In this document: one piece after another, positions 41,132-51,635 of the stretch
Layout: the number at the start of each line of letters is the position of its first letter
How positions within the stretch are numbered: position 1 is the first letter of the stretch
Source: Flavicella sp.
GTDB taxonomy: Bacteria > Bacteroidota > Bacteroidia > Flavobacteriales > Flavobacteriaceae
Direction of reading: 5' to 3'
DNA: 64,000 nucleotides
NCBI RefSeq assembly: GCF_029238425.1
Contig: NZ_JAQWGB010000073.1
Coordinates: 1-64,000, forward strand
Made by a program: the position numbers and the translations under genes
Notes under the pieces: model-generated
Database searches by the model: none
Told to the model about the DNA's origin: nothing
What the model saw: only the letters and a program-made list of their open reading frames with translations

Positions 41132-42265
41132 TTATAGTTCTTTCCACCACGAACTGTAATCATGGTTGTTCTCTTTTATATTTATTTTTTCACCAATTTT
41201 TGGAGTGATGACTTCTAAATTAAGTTCATCAGCCTTATTGGTTACACGTTGGATAGGGTCCTTCCAATCGTGCAGAGCCAATTTAAACCCAGCCCAATGT
41301 ATTGGCATTATTTTTTTCGCTTTTACATCCACTCCTGCTTGAGCGGTTTCTTCTGGCATCATATGTATGTCAGACCATTTTTCATTGTATTGACCGCATT
41401 CCATTAATGCTAAATCAAAAGGGCCGTATTTTTTTCCAATTTTTTTGAAGTGGCTGCTGTATCCGCTATCACCACTAAAAAATAGGTCGGTGCTAGAAGA
41501 TTTTATCACCCACGAACTCCATAAAGTACTTTGGTTGTTATTGAGTTTTCTTCCGGAAAAATGTTGTGCAGGAGTACAGGCTAACGTTAAGGATTCAAAT
41601 TGTGTTTCTTCCCACCAATCCATTTCAGTGATTTTATTTTTTTCTACACCCCAAGCTTCTAAATGAGCACCGAGTCCGAGTGGAACATAATAATGCTTTA
41701 CCTTATGTTTTATTTTTTGAATGGTAGGATAATCTAAATGATCATAATGGTCGTGAGAAAAAATCACTGCATCAATTTGAGGTAGTTTTTCCATCGCCAA
41801 TGGCATTTCTTCATTAAACCTTTTTTCTCCCAATAAATCATGAGGAGCAGCGACTTGCCCAAACATTGGATCTAATAAAATATTTTTGCCTTCCATTTGT
41901 AGCAAGAAAGACGAATGACCAAACCACACCATTCTTGGAGATTCGTGATAATCTGCAATATTAGTAGAATCTAATTTTATGATGTCTAAATCTTTTTTCG
42001 GCCGTCCGTTAGGAACCTTAGTGGTAAAAAAAGTATAAGCAAGTTTTAATTTTTCATTAAAACTCAAGTCTTTTGGGACTGCCTCTGTATTATTGAATTT
42101 TCCATCTTTGTATTGCTTAGAGTTTTCATACAAAGCTTTTCTTTGCTCTGTGATATCAGCACCTAGACTAGGATAAAATTTATTGAATAATAGATAGGCT
42201 ACTACTAGAATAGTAACTGTTGCGAGAATTCCGATCATTATTTTTGAAGGTGTTTTTTTTAACAT
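41132..42265 (-). CDS. MBL-fold metallo-hydrolase (NAPE-PLD/UlaG-like)
   Basis: VWFGHSSFLLQMEGKNILLDPMF...AVIFSHDHYDHLDYPTI...LFFSGDSGYSSHF...MPIHWAGFKLALHDW; N-terminal TM helix. Confidence 0.92.
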   Translation of the reverse strand: MLKKTPSKIMIGILATVTILVVAYLLFNKFYPSLGADITEQRKALYENSKQYKDGKFNNTEAVPKDLSFNEKLKLAYTFFTTKVPNGRPKKDLDIIKLDSTNIADYHESPRMVWFGHSSFLLQMEGKNILLDPMFGQVAAPHDLLGEKRFNEEMPLAMEKLPQIDAVIFSHDHYDHLDYPTIQKIKHKVKHYYVPLGLGAHLEAWGVEKNKITEMDWWEETQFESLTLACTPAQHFSGRKLNNNQSTLWSSWVIKSSSTDLFFSGDSGYSSHFKKIGKKYGPFDLALMECGQYNEKWSDIHMMPEETAQAGVDVKAKKIMPIHWAGFKLALHDWKDPIQRVTNKADELNLEVITPKIGEKINIKENNHDYSSWWKEL

Positions 42266-42269
42266 CTGA

Positions 42270-43088
42270 TTATTTAAATTGACTCAACAGTATTTTATCG
42301 AATAACGCATCACCGAACCATTTTCTAATAAAAATTGAAGGTTTCGCCATAAAACCTTTCACATAACGCCTTTTAGGTTTGTTTGTAACAGCGGCATGGG
42401 CAATGGTTTTTCCGAGAACATCTACTTGTGTAAGGCTATTATTGGTGTACATTTCAACCATGGTATCGGCAGTTCTATTGGCAAAACCTGCATAGGCACC
42501 TTTGCTAGATGTTTTTCTTAAATTATCTGCAGCGATGGTTCCCCAATCTGTTTTAATACCTCCAGGTTCTACAATAACGACATCGATGCCAAAAGCTTTT
42601 AGTTCAAGTCGCAAAGCATCACTCCAACCTTCTAAAGCGTGTTTTGTGGCATGATACCACGCACCTAAAGGAGCATAGACTTTTCCACCCATCGATGAAA
42701 TGTTTACTATTCTACCTGACTTTTGTTCTCTCATTTTTGGTAATACCAATTGAGTAATTCGTGCAAGTCCAAATATATTTACTTCAAATTGTCTCTTCAC
42801 CTCTTCAATTGGAATATCTTCTACGGCACCATAAGAACCGTAACCGGCATTATTTACCAACACATCAATTTTTCCTTCTTTTTCAAGAATGGTGTTTACA
42901 CAAGACACAATTGAGTTTTCTTGAGTGATATCTAAAGAAAGCGTTTGTACGCCAAGCTCTTTTAAATCTTGCATGGCATCTAACCTTCTAGCTGCTCCAT
43001 ACACAATATGTCCTTTTTGCTGTAAAATTTTAGCAGTGGATTTTCCCATTCCTGCAGAAGCTCCGGTTATTAGTATTACTTTTTTCAT
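42270..43088 (-). CDS. Short-chain dehydrogenase/reductase
   Basis: VILITGASAGMGKSTAKIL...DVLVNNAGYGSYGAVED...NISSMGGKVYAPLGAWYHATKHALEG. Confidence 0.94.
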   Translation of the reverse strand: MKKVILITGASAGMGKSTAKILQQKGHIVYGAARRLDAMQDLKELGVQTLSLDITQENSIVSCVNTILEKEGKIDVLVNNAGYGSYGAVEDIPIEEVKRQFEVNIFGLARITQLVLPKMREQKSGRIVNISSMGGKVYAPLGAWYHATKHALEGWSDALRLELKAFGIDVVIVEPGGIKTDWGTIAADNLRKTSSKGAYAGFANRTADTMVEMYTNNSLTQVDVLGKTIAHAAVTNKPKRRYVKGFMAKPSIFIRKWFGDALFDKILLSQFK

Positions 43089-43312
43089 CCTTTATAGGTT
43101 TAACAATTATACGTTGTAAAATTATTGCATTTGAAAAAAATGCTTGTATTCTAATTACTGATAATTGAATACTTTTTACTGTTCTAATTTAAAACTAAAA
43201 AATGAGAATAGACTGATTTACTCTTTTTCAAAAGAGTGTCATTTTATTTGATCTAAGACATTGGCTTACTTTGAGGAGTAAAGCCTAAGAAAAAATAGTA
43301 TATAGAAACTTC

Positions 43313-45022
43313 TTACAAATCAAAACGGTATACAGCCCCTGCCAATACTTGAAATCCTTGAACTTGGAAATTAGAATATACTTGATAGTTGGTGTTTAAT
43401 ATATTGTTCAGCTCTATAAAAGCGCTCCATTTTCTATTAAAAGTATAATCAGCAGATAAATTGATGTCGACATAAGCATCTAATTCAACCGGAGTTTCTG
43501 TTCCGTCTGATGCGATCAACAAATCTTTTCTCGGTCCTTTTGTAAAAAGTTCTCCTTTTGTATTCCATTTACCAAAAGAGTAAGTTCCAAAAATTGACGC
43601 CATAAAAGGAGGTAAGTTCCAAGCTTCAGCTTCATTATCCATAGAATAAGAGAAAAGAGAGATAGATGCTCCAGTTTCAATATTTTTAGCTAAAGTTGCT
43701 GCCAACTGTCCGTATAAACCTAAAGTACTTACTTTATCATATAAGGCATAAAATGAATTTCCTGCTTGATATCCTTTTGTCACAGCCATGGTTCCATCGG
43801 TTAAATTTTGGTTGGAACGGAATAATAATTTGTCTTTTTCTTGAGAATAAGATGCGTTTACATCATAAGAAATAGTTGAGGTCATTTTTCCTTTGAATCC
43901 TGCAAATAATTTAAAGGCATTGCTGGTGGGTTTGATGTTTAAGGTTGGTGAAACATAAGGGTTTTCGTTAGCGATACTTCGGTATGAGTTTTGAATCAGA
44001 CCACCTGTGAAACCTCCATAAATATTCAATAATTCGTCAATCAGAGCAAAGTTGGCATGGATATCAGGGTAGATAAAGAAACGCCCTTTTTTGTTTTCTA
44101 AATCTGAGTTGTATAAAAGTTTAGCCCCTAATGAAATATATAAGTTTTCCTTTTCAATAGGATAAGCGGCTTCTGCACCTAGGTTTAAAAAACCATAATT
44201 AATTGCCATGGTATTGGAATAGTCATTTTCAAATTCTCCGTGAATTATATCTAAAATAACTTTTGTATTTACCTTTGTTTCTTGAATCGGAAAGGTAAAA
44301 GTTGGAGAATAATAAAATCTTGTTTCATTGCTTCCATGCTTGTCAGAGAATTTTTCCAAACGAGCTTCATTTTCTGAAATCCATTCTTGTTTTAGAAGAA
44401 TGCTTCCTTTTAAAACAAGGTGATTGTAAATTTGTTTTTCGTTAATAGATGCAATTACATCATCTTGATAAACAAGCATATCATCCGGAATTCCATACCA
44501 ATTGTACATGTCTCTTTGGTAACTGGCTCCAATTTCCCAAGTCTGTGCCTTTTTATGATTTTTATAATTCAATGCAATTTTAGTATTCAAATAACTGTCG
44601 CTTAGAACAACATCTTTAATTCCACCATTGGAAGCTTTGTTGTATAAAAAAACTTGACCTTCATGTTCCTTTTTTCTTTTGTAAAGGAAAGCTTCCACTA
44701 AGGGAGTTCCGTAGTTTCCATAACCAACCTTTAAATAGTCTGGGTATTCTGATTTTTTATAGTTGGTTTTTGCAGACTTGTAGCCGCCAGAATAAGGTTT
44801 GAAAACCGATTTGATAGGATGTGATTTTATCCCATATTGCATATTGCTTTTGTCGTTAGTTTCTATAGAAATATCTGGTGTTTCATTTGCTTTAAAAGCA
44901 TCTGAAATAGTAGGTTTATAAGAAGAAACTACATTAATTACCTCTGTGCTTACACTGTCTTTTTCTTTTTGAGAAAAAACCGAAACGGAAATTAAAAGCA
45001 GTAAAATAAAAATATTTTTCAT
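43313..45022 (-). CDS. TonB-dependent receptor-like outer membrane beta-barrel protein
   Basis: Signal peptide; barrel strands ending LNNILNTNYQVYSNFQVQGFQVLAGAVYRFDL; no clear plug domain. Confidence 0.75.
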   Translation of the reverse strand: MKNIFILLLLISVSVFSQKEKDSVSTEVINVVSSYKPTISDAFKANETPDISIETNDKSNMQYGIKSHPIKSVFKPYSGGYKSAKTNYKKSEYPDYLKVGYGNYGTPLVEAFLYKRKKEHEGQVFLYNKASNGGIKDVVLSDSYLNTKIALNYKNHKKAQTWEIGASYQRDMYNWYGIPDDMLVYQDDVIASINEKQIYNHLVLKGSILLKQEWISENEARLEKFSDKHGSNETRFYYSPTFTFPIQETKVNTKVILDIIHGEFENDYSNTMAINYGFLNLGAEAAYPIEKENLYISLGAKLLYNSDLENKKGRFFIYPDIHANFALIDELLNIYGGFTGGLIQNSYRSIANENPYVSPTLNIKPTSNAFKLFAGFKGKMTSTISYDVNASYSQEKDKLLFRSNQNLTDGTMAVTKGYQAGNSFYALYDKVSTLGLYGQLAATLAKNIETGASISLFSYSMDNEAEAWNLPPFMASIFGTYSFGKWNTKGELFTKGPRKDLLIASDGTETPVELDAYVDINLSADYTFNRKWSAFIELNNILNTNYQVYSNFQVQGFQVLAGAVYRFDL

Positions 45023-45055
45023 TGTTTATGTGTCTTGTGTGTTGAGAAAATCCTT

Positions 45056-48000
45056 TTAAAATTCAGTAGATTCCTCTGTTTCTTTTTTCTCTGGTACGAT
45101 GGTGTCAGTTGCTTTGTTCTTAAATTTTTCAGCAGTTCTTAGTTGTTCTAAAATACGACTTGCTTCAGCGGTTAGTTCTTCGAACTGTCCATAATTTTTA
45201 ACGATATTTTCTAAAATATAAGTCGCTTGAAAGGCATCGTTTAATCCAATATTATTTTCAGCCATCACAATCAAACCTTTAACTCCCCAATATTTGTGGT
45301 TTGCATATTTAGAGGCAAGGTCTTGAACTGTTTTGTTTGACTCTTTGTATTTACCTGCTCTGTTTTGAAAATACGCTTCATAATAAAGAGCTTCCGCTTT
45401 TAGAGCTCCTTTGGCATCTTTGGAAACCTCAGAATAAGCTTTTTCAGCTTTTTCTAAATCGTTAGTTTTGATCGCAGAACGTGCAATAAAAATAGTAGCA
45501 TCTGCCTTGATTTGAACATCTGCTTTTTTATGCTCTAAAACTTTTTCGGCATAGACGACAGCCTCTTTATATTTTTCTTGATCGTACATGGCTTTCATTA
45601 AATTACTTTGCGCGAACAAAACATTTTGAGGGAAGTTGGCTTCCAATTCAAGTCTTTCTAAATAAGGAATGGCATCAGGCCAAGAATTTTTCTCAAGATA
45701 AATTTGCACCAACCTAGCTAAAGCTTGTTCTGTGTATTCATTTGAGTTTTGTTCAACAACATGAACATATTTAGGAATTGCCTTTTCTGTATTTTCTAAA
45801 CTAAAATAGGCTTGCGCGCTGTAAAAATTTGCCTTCATGGCATGAATACCATTTGGGAAATTAATCAAGTATTTTTTAAAACTATGAGTGGCTGGAAGTA
45901 ATTCGTTGTTCACGTATTTTTTTTCTGCAGCTTCATACATCGCATTGTCCAAGTCTATATCAGAAAATTTAGTGTATTTGATTTCTCGAATCCAATCAGC
46001 ATATTCGTCAACTTTATCAATATCAATATATACTTGTCTGGCATTTTGAACAGCTTGTTGTGCCTCTTTCGCATTTGGGTATTCGGCTACAACATATTTG
46101 TACTTCTCAATAGATTTGTCTGTATTGTTATCGTTGAAATAAATCAATCCTTGTTTCAATAATGCCTTTGGGATGTATAAACTTGTTTTGTAGTTTTCTA
46201 TCAGTTTGTCGTAAGTGGCAATGGCTTTGTCATTTTCTTTGGCACTGATGTAGGCATTTCCTAATTCATATAAAGCATCGTCTTTGTAAGAAGATTTAGG
46301 GTGTTGATTGTCAAAATCTTTTAAAGTCTCAATTTTACTGTCATTTCTTCTAACAAATCCATAACTGATGGCTTTTTGGTACTGCGCATAATCATCATCA
46401 ATTCCTCTTTGTTCAATGACTTTATTATAAGCTTCCATAGCTTCCCAGTAACTTTTAGAGATAAAGTTACAGTCTCCCAATCGAATATAAGAATCGTTGC
46501 GTTTGACCTCATCGTCATTAGCGCTTTTTACATATGCCGTAAAACTTGATTTCGCCCTTCTGTAATCTTTGAGCTTGAAATAAGTGTATCCAATAGAATA
46601 ATTGATGTCTTTATATTCTGTTGTTTTTTTGGAAGCTGATAATCTCTGGAATCTTTTATAATCAGCAAGAGCTGTTTTAAAATCATTCAATCGGTAAGAA
46701 CATTCTGCTCTCCAGAATAATGATTTGGATTGTACCTCTCTTGATAAGGCTTGAGAACTTGAAGTTTTAAAATAAGTCAATGCCTCTTGGTATTTTGCAT
46801 ACTGGAATAATTGCATTCCTCTATGCATGGTAATTTCGTAGAAGGTTTTGTCTTTTGCCAATTCTCTTCTTTGATAATAGGTCAAAGCCCCTTCAAAATC
46901 TCTACTAGAGTTGTAGGTGTCAATAATCAGTTTGTTGATTTCTCTCGCATTTAAGGAGGTGGTATAGTTTTCTACATAATCCTGTAAAACTTCGGCACTA
47001 CTTTTATAAGGGTTTCCTATTTCATAACTAAGTTTTGCATAGTTATAAGCTGCATCTTCTTTGATATCTTCGTTAAAATCTAGTTCAGAACTGTTTTTAA
47101 AAGCATTTAATGCCTCACTTTTTTTATTTTGTTCAAGATAACAGGCCCCTAAATGATAGTAGGCATTTTGGGCTACTTCGTTTTTTCCTTTGGTAATACG
47201 GTTGAAACGCAAAATGGCATTTTCGTAATCCTTTACTTTGTAATAGGAATAGCCAAGAAAATAATGATCTTCATTTACCAATCTGTTTTTTCTACCTCGG
47301 TAATTTTTCAAATGCACAATTGCCTGATCATATTGTCCTAAATAAAAATAGCTTTCACCCACAACCTTAGAAATTTCTGAGACTTCTTTTTTAGGGACGA
47401 TTTTTAACAAATCGTTTCCGATAACCACGACTTCTTCAAATTTCTTGTTTTGAAATTTGATGTTCATCTTGTAATATAAAATCTCTTTGCGATACCTTTT
47501 ATTGCCCTCTAGTTTGTCAAAATATTTAAGAGCTGTGTTGTAATCTTCTTGTACGTAGGAGATATATCCGTAATAATAATTTGCTTCCGCTGTATAGTAT
47601 TTAGAATTGGTGAGAGGTAAAAAATATTGTTTCGCCTCTGTATACTTTTTATTAGAAAAATAGGCGTACCCCATTTTAAAATTATACGTATCCTCTTCTT
47701 TTGCTGTCAAGTATTTTGGAGAAACTTTTTGAAACCATTTTAAAGATTTTGCAGGTTTTCCATGATTGTAATAATAATTCCCAGCTTCTAAATAGGCTTT
47801 ATTTTTATGTCTGCTAGTTGGATATTTAGTCGTAAAGTCCAACAACATATTTTCACCCTCCTTTTTTTCTAATTTAACCGCGGTAATAGCTAAGTAATAA
47901 GCACAATCTTCGGTGGCAGAAGGATCATTTTTTAAATTTTCTGAAGCTCTAGAAAAAGCATTGAAAGCCGCTTCATAAATATCATTATTGTATAATTCTA

Positions 48001-48112
48001 GACCTTGTTCAAAGTCGTATAAGGGATGCGTAAATTTATCCGATTTTTGACTGTTGCTTAGCAAAGAGAAAAACAGCGCTAAAACAGTGATGAAAATTTT
48101 ATATGGGTGCAT
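45056..48112 (-). CDS. Large tetratricopeptide-repeat protein
   Basis: 1018 aa with signal peptide and many TPR motifs (YYYGYISYVQEDYNTALKYFDKLE, AYYHLGACYLEQNKKSEALNAFKNS). Confidence 0.9.
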   Translation of the reverse strand: MHPYKIFITVLALFFSLLSNSQKSDKFTHPLYDFEQGLELYNNDIYEAAFNAFSRASENLKNDPSATEDCAYYLAITAVKLEKKEGENMLLDFTTKYPTSRHKNKAYLEAGNYYYNHGKPAKSLKWFQKVSPKYLTAKEEDTYNFKMGYAYFSNKKYTEAKQYFLPLTNSKYYTAEANYYYGYISYVQEDYNTALKYFDKLEGNKRYRKEILYYKMNIKFQNKKFEEVVVIGNDLLKIVPKKEVSEISKVVGESYFYLGQYDQAIVHLKNYRGRKNRLVNEDHYFLGYSYYKVKDYENAILRFNRITKGKNEVAQNAYYHLGACYLEQNKKSEALNAFKNSSELDFNEDIKEDAAYNYAKLSYEIGNPYKSSAEVLQDYVENYTTSLNAREINKLIIDTYNSSRDFEGALTYYQRRELAKDKTFYEITMHRGMQLFQYAKYQEALTYFKTSSSQALSREVQSKSLFWRAECSYRLNDFKTALADYKRFQRLSASKKTTEYKDINYSIGYTYFKLKDYRRAKSSFTAYVKSANDDEVKRNDSYIRLGDCNFISKSYWEAMEAYNKVIEQRGIDDDYAQYQKAISYGFVRRNDSKIETLKDFDNQHPKSSYKDDALYELGNAYISAKENDKAIATYDKLIENYKTSLYIPKALLKQGLIYFNDNNTDKSIEKYKYVVAEYPNAKEAQQAVQNARQVYIDIDKVDEYADWIREIKYTKFSDIDLDNAMYEAAEKKYVNNELLPATHSFKKYLINFPNGIHAMKANFYSAQAYFSLENTEKAIPKYVHVVEQNSNEYTEQALARLVQIYLEKNSWPDAIPYLERLELEANFPQNVLFAQSNLMKAMYDQEKYKEAVVYAEKVLEHKKADVQIKADATIFIARSAIKTNDLEKAEKAYSEVSKDAKGALKAEALYYEAYFQNRAGKYKESNKTVQDLASKYANHKYWGVKGLIVMAENNIGLNDAFQATYILENIVKNYGQFEELTAEASRILEQLRTAEKFKNKATDTIVPEKKETEESTEF

Positions 48113-48270
48113 CTAGGCAAATTTTTAGTTGCTCAAAAATAAATAATATTCCTATATAACAACGCATCCAAGGATAGTTTTATTGGCTTAGGGTTCAAAC
48201 TTATACAAACAGTTATTTTTATTGGAAGTTCTTTTTGAATTCGATAAGTTTGTAACACTAAAATTCATAC

Positions 48271-48954
48271 ATGGGAAGCTCAATACTACACTTAGAAAAT
48301 GCTGCAATTTATCAAGATAAAAATTTGGTTTTATCTGATGTTAATTTGAATATTAAAAAGGGAGAATTTCTTTATTTGATAGGAAAAACAGGTTCTGGAA
48401 AAAGTAGTTTGATGAAAACCTTGTATGGAGATCTTCAATTAAAACAAGGGAAAGGTGAAATTGTAGGTTTTGATTTAGAAAAATTAAAAGACAGAGATAT
48501 TCCTTTTTTACGAAGAAAAATTGGAATAGTATTTCAAGATTTTAAATTGTTAAATGATAGAACGGTTTTTGAAAATCTTCGTTTTGTGTTGAAAGCCACA
48601 GGATGGAAAGACGCCAAATTGATTGCAGATAAAATTAGTGAAGTATTGGATAAGGTGGGTATGAAAACCAAAGATTATAAAATGCCTTTCCAGTTGTCTG
48701 GAGGTGAACAACAAAGAATTGCCATTGCAAGAGCCTTGTTAAACGACCCAGATTTAATTTTGGCAGATGAGCCTACTGGGAATTTAGACCCAAAAACCTC
48801 TATAGAAGTGATGGAGCTGATGAGTGAAATTCATAAAAGCGGAAAATCAATTTTAATGGCAACTCACGATTATGCCTTGATCTTAAAATTTCAGCAAAGA
48901 ACCATCAAATGTGAAGGGGGCGAGTTGTTTGAAGTGGTGCAGCAAGGGGCATAA
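48271..48954 (+). CDS. ftsE: FtsE-like cell-division ABC ATP-binding protein
   Basis: Walker A GKTGSGKSSLMKTLYG, signature LSGGEQQRIAIARALLNDPDLILADEPTGNLDP. Confidence 0.85.
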   Translation: MGSSILHLENAAIYQDKNLVLSDVNLNIKKGEFLYLIGKTGSGKSSLMKTLYGDLQLKQGKGEIVGFDLEKLKDRDIPFLRRKIGIVFQDFKLLNDRTVFENLRFVLKATGWKDAKLIADKISEVLDKVGMKTKDYKMPFQLSGGEQQRIAIARALLNDPDLILADEPTGNLDPKTSIEVMELMSEIHKSGKSILMATHDYALILKFQQRTIKCEGGELFEVVQQGA

Positions 48955-48956
48955 TA

Positions 48957-50264
48957 TTATTGAGCGAAAGCTACAAGCTCCGTATAAACACGTTTCCAGT
49001 TTTTCCATTCATTTTGTTCCGAAAGAGAGGAATTATGCCATAGGGAAATAAAAGTTCCTTCAACGGCTTTTACACTATGTATTATTTTTTTGCTTTTTGC
49101 GAGGGCTTCCTCTGGAGTCAATTGCATATAGCCATTTAAAGTTCCGTCCATTATTTGAAATGGATGCAACATTAAATTTGTTTGCTCATTTGTTTTGAGA
49201 TTAAAAAAGGGAAAGGGATTACAAATTCCAGCTCTAAAACCTATTTTAGAGGCATAACCCATTGTGTAGTCATGTTCAATGCCTTCATGGATTAAATTTT
49301 CATAAGTTTCTGGGAAATGAAGCTTTAAAAAATGCTGCCTACTTTTAATTATTTTTTCTCCCAAAATATGTTCTAACCTCTTTTTTTCAACACCAATCAG
49401 TTGTGGATTTTTATTAGATGCGTAGGAGGGATGTAAACCAATTTCATTTTCCTGATGTAATTCTTTAATTAAATTTTGAAATTCAGGAGATTTATGATGC
49501 AGGTTTTTATCAAACTTTCCGTAATTCCCTACTTGAATAAAAAATAGATTGGCGTTTTTATTTTTTTCATTGATGTTCTTGAAAACTGCATAGGTATCAT
49601 AAGGATCTTCTGTTTTTTTTGTAAAAAACGCAAGTTTGTTTTTTAATTCATCCGTATTCCCTTGAAGCAAGTTTTTGATGAAACTACTTGCTAATAAACC
49701 TTTTGATTTTCCTTTATAGGAATATGCTACATCAATATCAATGCTGTTGATGTATTGGTATTCTTTTTTAGGGAATCTATAATCTGGATATTTGGTTTCG
49801 ATCAAGGTTTGTAATTCTTTGATCCAAATATTGACGATTGGTTTTTCTAAAAGATTATTTTTAAAAGCCAGACTATTTTCTGCTCTGAACCTTCCATGGT
49901 TATCTAGGTTCGTTTTGAAATATTCTTCATATCTACTTACCATATAGAAAACACTGGCAAATAAATCATAGTTGATCGATTTATCTGAGGCGGTTTTGAA
50001 AATATATGCAATGTCTTTAAAATAAGATACTTCTGGACTATATTCTTGAAAGTCAGTTTCAGAGGTTATTTGATGCGGTGTAATTTGAATAGCATCCTCA
50101 AGAGATTCTTTGCTATAGTTGATTTTAACATCATTAGAGACTTTTAAAAACTCTTTTTTAGTCACTAAAATATAATCTACAAAAAGCACATGTTTGAAAA
50201 TAACATCCAAGGTGAAAGTCAGACGATTGCTTATAAAATCGCTGTAAATAATTATTGGTTTCAA
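48957..50264 (-). CDS. Polysaccharide deacetylase family protein
   Basis: YINSIDIDVAYSYKGK...NEIGLHPSYASNKNP...SRQHFLKLHFPETYENLIHEGIEHDYTMGYASKIGFRAGICNPFPFF. Confidence 0.8.
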   Translation of the reverse strand: MKPIIIYSDFISNRLTFTLDVIFKHVLFVDYILVTKKEFLKVSNDVKINYSKESLEDAIQITPHQITSETDFQEYSPEVSYFKDIAYIFKTASDKSINYDLFASVFYMVSRYEEYFKTNLDNHGRFRAENSLAFKNNLLEKPIVNIWIKELQTLIETKYPDYRFPKKEYQYINSIDIDVAYSYKGKSKGLLASSFIKNLLQGNTDELKNKLAFFTKKTEDPYDTYAVFKNINEKNKNANLFFIQVGNYGKFDKNLHHKSPEFQNLIKELHQENEIGLHPSYASNKNPQLIGVEKKRLEHILGEKIIKSRQHFLKLHFPETYENLIHEGIEHDYTMGYASKIGFRAGICNPFPFFNLKTNEQTNLMLHPFQIMDGTLNGYMQLTPEEALAKSKKIIHSVKAVEGTFISLWHNSSLSEQNEWKNWKRVYTELVAFAQ

Positions 50265-50326
50265 ATGGCTTTATTTATTATGAGATTAAAGACGATTGTT
50301 GTTAAAAGTAAAAAATAATGAGGACA

Positions 50327-51625
50327 TTATTCTGCTTTAGCTAAACCTATTTTATAGGTAGCTAGAGCACGTTCTCTTGCAAACTTGTGATCTACCATGG
50401 GTAATGGATATTCCAGACTATCAAATTCGGGGATCCATTTACGGATGTATTTCAATTCTTTGTCAAACTTTTTAATTTGTTCAGTAGGATTAAAAACTCT
50501 AAAGTAAGGAGCCGAGTCACAACCAGTTCCAGCCGACCATTGCCAGTTACCATTGTTGGATGATAATTCATAATCTAATAGTTTTTCGGCAAAATAAGCC
50601 TCACCCCAGCTCCAGTCAATTAATAAGTGTTTGGTAAGAAAACCTGCTACTATCATACGCACTCGATTGTGCATATAACCGGTTTGGTTAAGTTCTCTCA
50701 TTCCAGCATCAACAAAAGGATAACCAGTGGTTCCTGTTTTCCATTTTTCAAATTCCTCTTTGTTGTTTCTCCATTCAATGTGGTTGTATTTAGATTTGAA
50801 ATTCTGATCTACCACTTTTGGGAAATGATATAAAATTTGCATGAAAAACTCGCGCCAAATGAGCTCGTTTAGAAAAACTTCATTGTGTTTTAATTGTACT
50901 ACTAATTCACGAATACTTACGGTACCAAACCTTAGGTGTGGACTTAAGTAGCTTGTTTTATTTATATACGGAAGGTTTCTTTCTATTTCATAATCATGCA
51001 AATCATCAATAGCGTAGGGTAAAACTTCAATGGAAGATTTTTTGAATCCTAAACTTTCTAAACTAGGTAGGTCATAATGATTTTTGTGATAAGAATCCCA
51101 ATGATTTACGCTATAATTTTCTAAAGAAACTCCATGGAAAATATTTCGCCATTTGTTTTTGTAGGGAGTGTATACAGTATAAGGAAGTCCGTCATTCTTT
51201 ACAACTTCTGATTTTTCAAAAATCACTTGGTCTTTGAAAGAATGAAACTGTATTTTTTTTTCTTGTAGCAGTTGACAAATATTGATGTCTCTTTTTATGG
51301 CATAAGGTTCATAATCTTCATTGGTGTAAACAGCGTCCACTTCATAAGTTTCAATCAATTTTTTCCACACCTCTTTCGTTTTTCCTTTGATGCAAAGTAA
51401 ACTTGAATTATGTTCTACTAAGGTTTTTTGAATTTTTTCTAGAGATTCATAAATAAAACGAATACGTGCATCATTTTCAGGCAATTCGTTGATGATTTCT
51501 TCGTCAAAAATAAAAATGGGGATTACTGGAAGCCCTGTTTGTAGTGCTTTATGAAGGCCATGATTGTCATGGAGTCTTAGGTCTCTTCGAAACCAAAAAA
51601 ATGTTGTTTGCCTTTTTGATTGCAT
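50327..51625 (-). CDS. phr: Cryptochrome/deoxyribodipyrimidine photolyase
   Basis: FFWFRRDLRLHDNHGL...SPHLRFGTVSIREL...LIWREFFMQILYHFP...GYPFVDAGMRELNQTGYMHNRVRMIVAGFLTKHLLIDW. Confidence 0.96.
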   Translation of the reverse strand: MQSKRQTTFFWFRRDLRLHDNHGLHKALQTGLPVIPIFIFDEEIINELPENDARIRFIYESLEKIQKTLVEHNSSLLCIKGKTKEVWKKLIETYEVDAVYTNEDYEPYAIKRDINICQLLQEKKIQFHSFKDQVIFEKSEVVKNDGLPYTVYTPYKNKWRNIFHGVSLENYSVNHWDSYHKNHYDLPSLESLGFKKSSIEVLPYAIDDLHDYEIERNLPYINKTSYLSPHLRFGTVSIRELVVQLKHNEVFLNELIWREFFMQILYHFPKVVDQNFKSKYNHIEWRNNKEEFEKWKTGTTGYPFVDAGMRELNQTGYMHNRVRMIVAGFLTKHLLIDWSWGEAYFAEKLLDYELSSNNGNWQWSAGTGCDSAPYFRVFNPTEQIKKFDKELKYIRKWIPEFDSLEYPLPMVDHKFARERALATYKIGLAKAE

Positions 51626-51635
51626 TTTAGGATTT

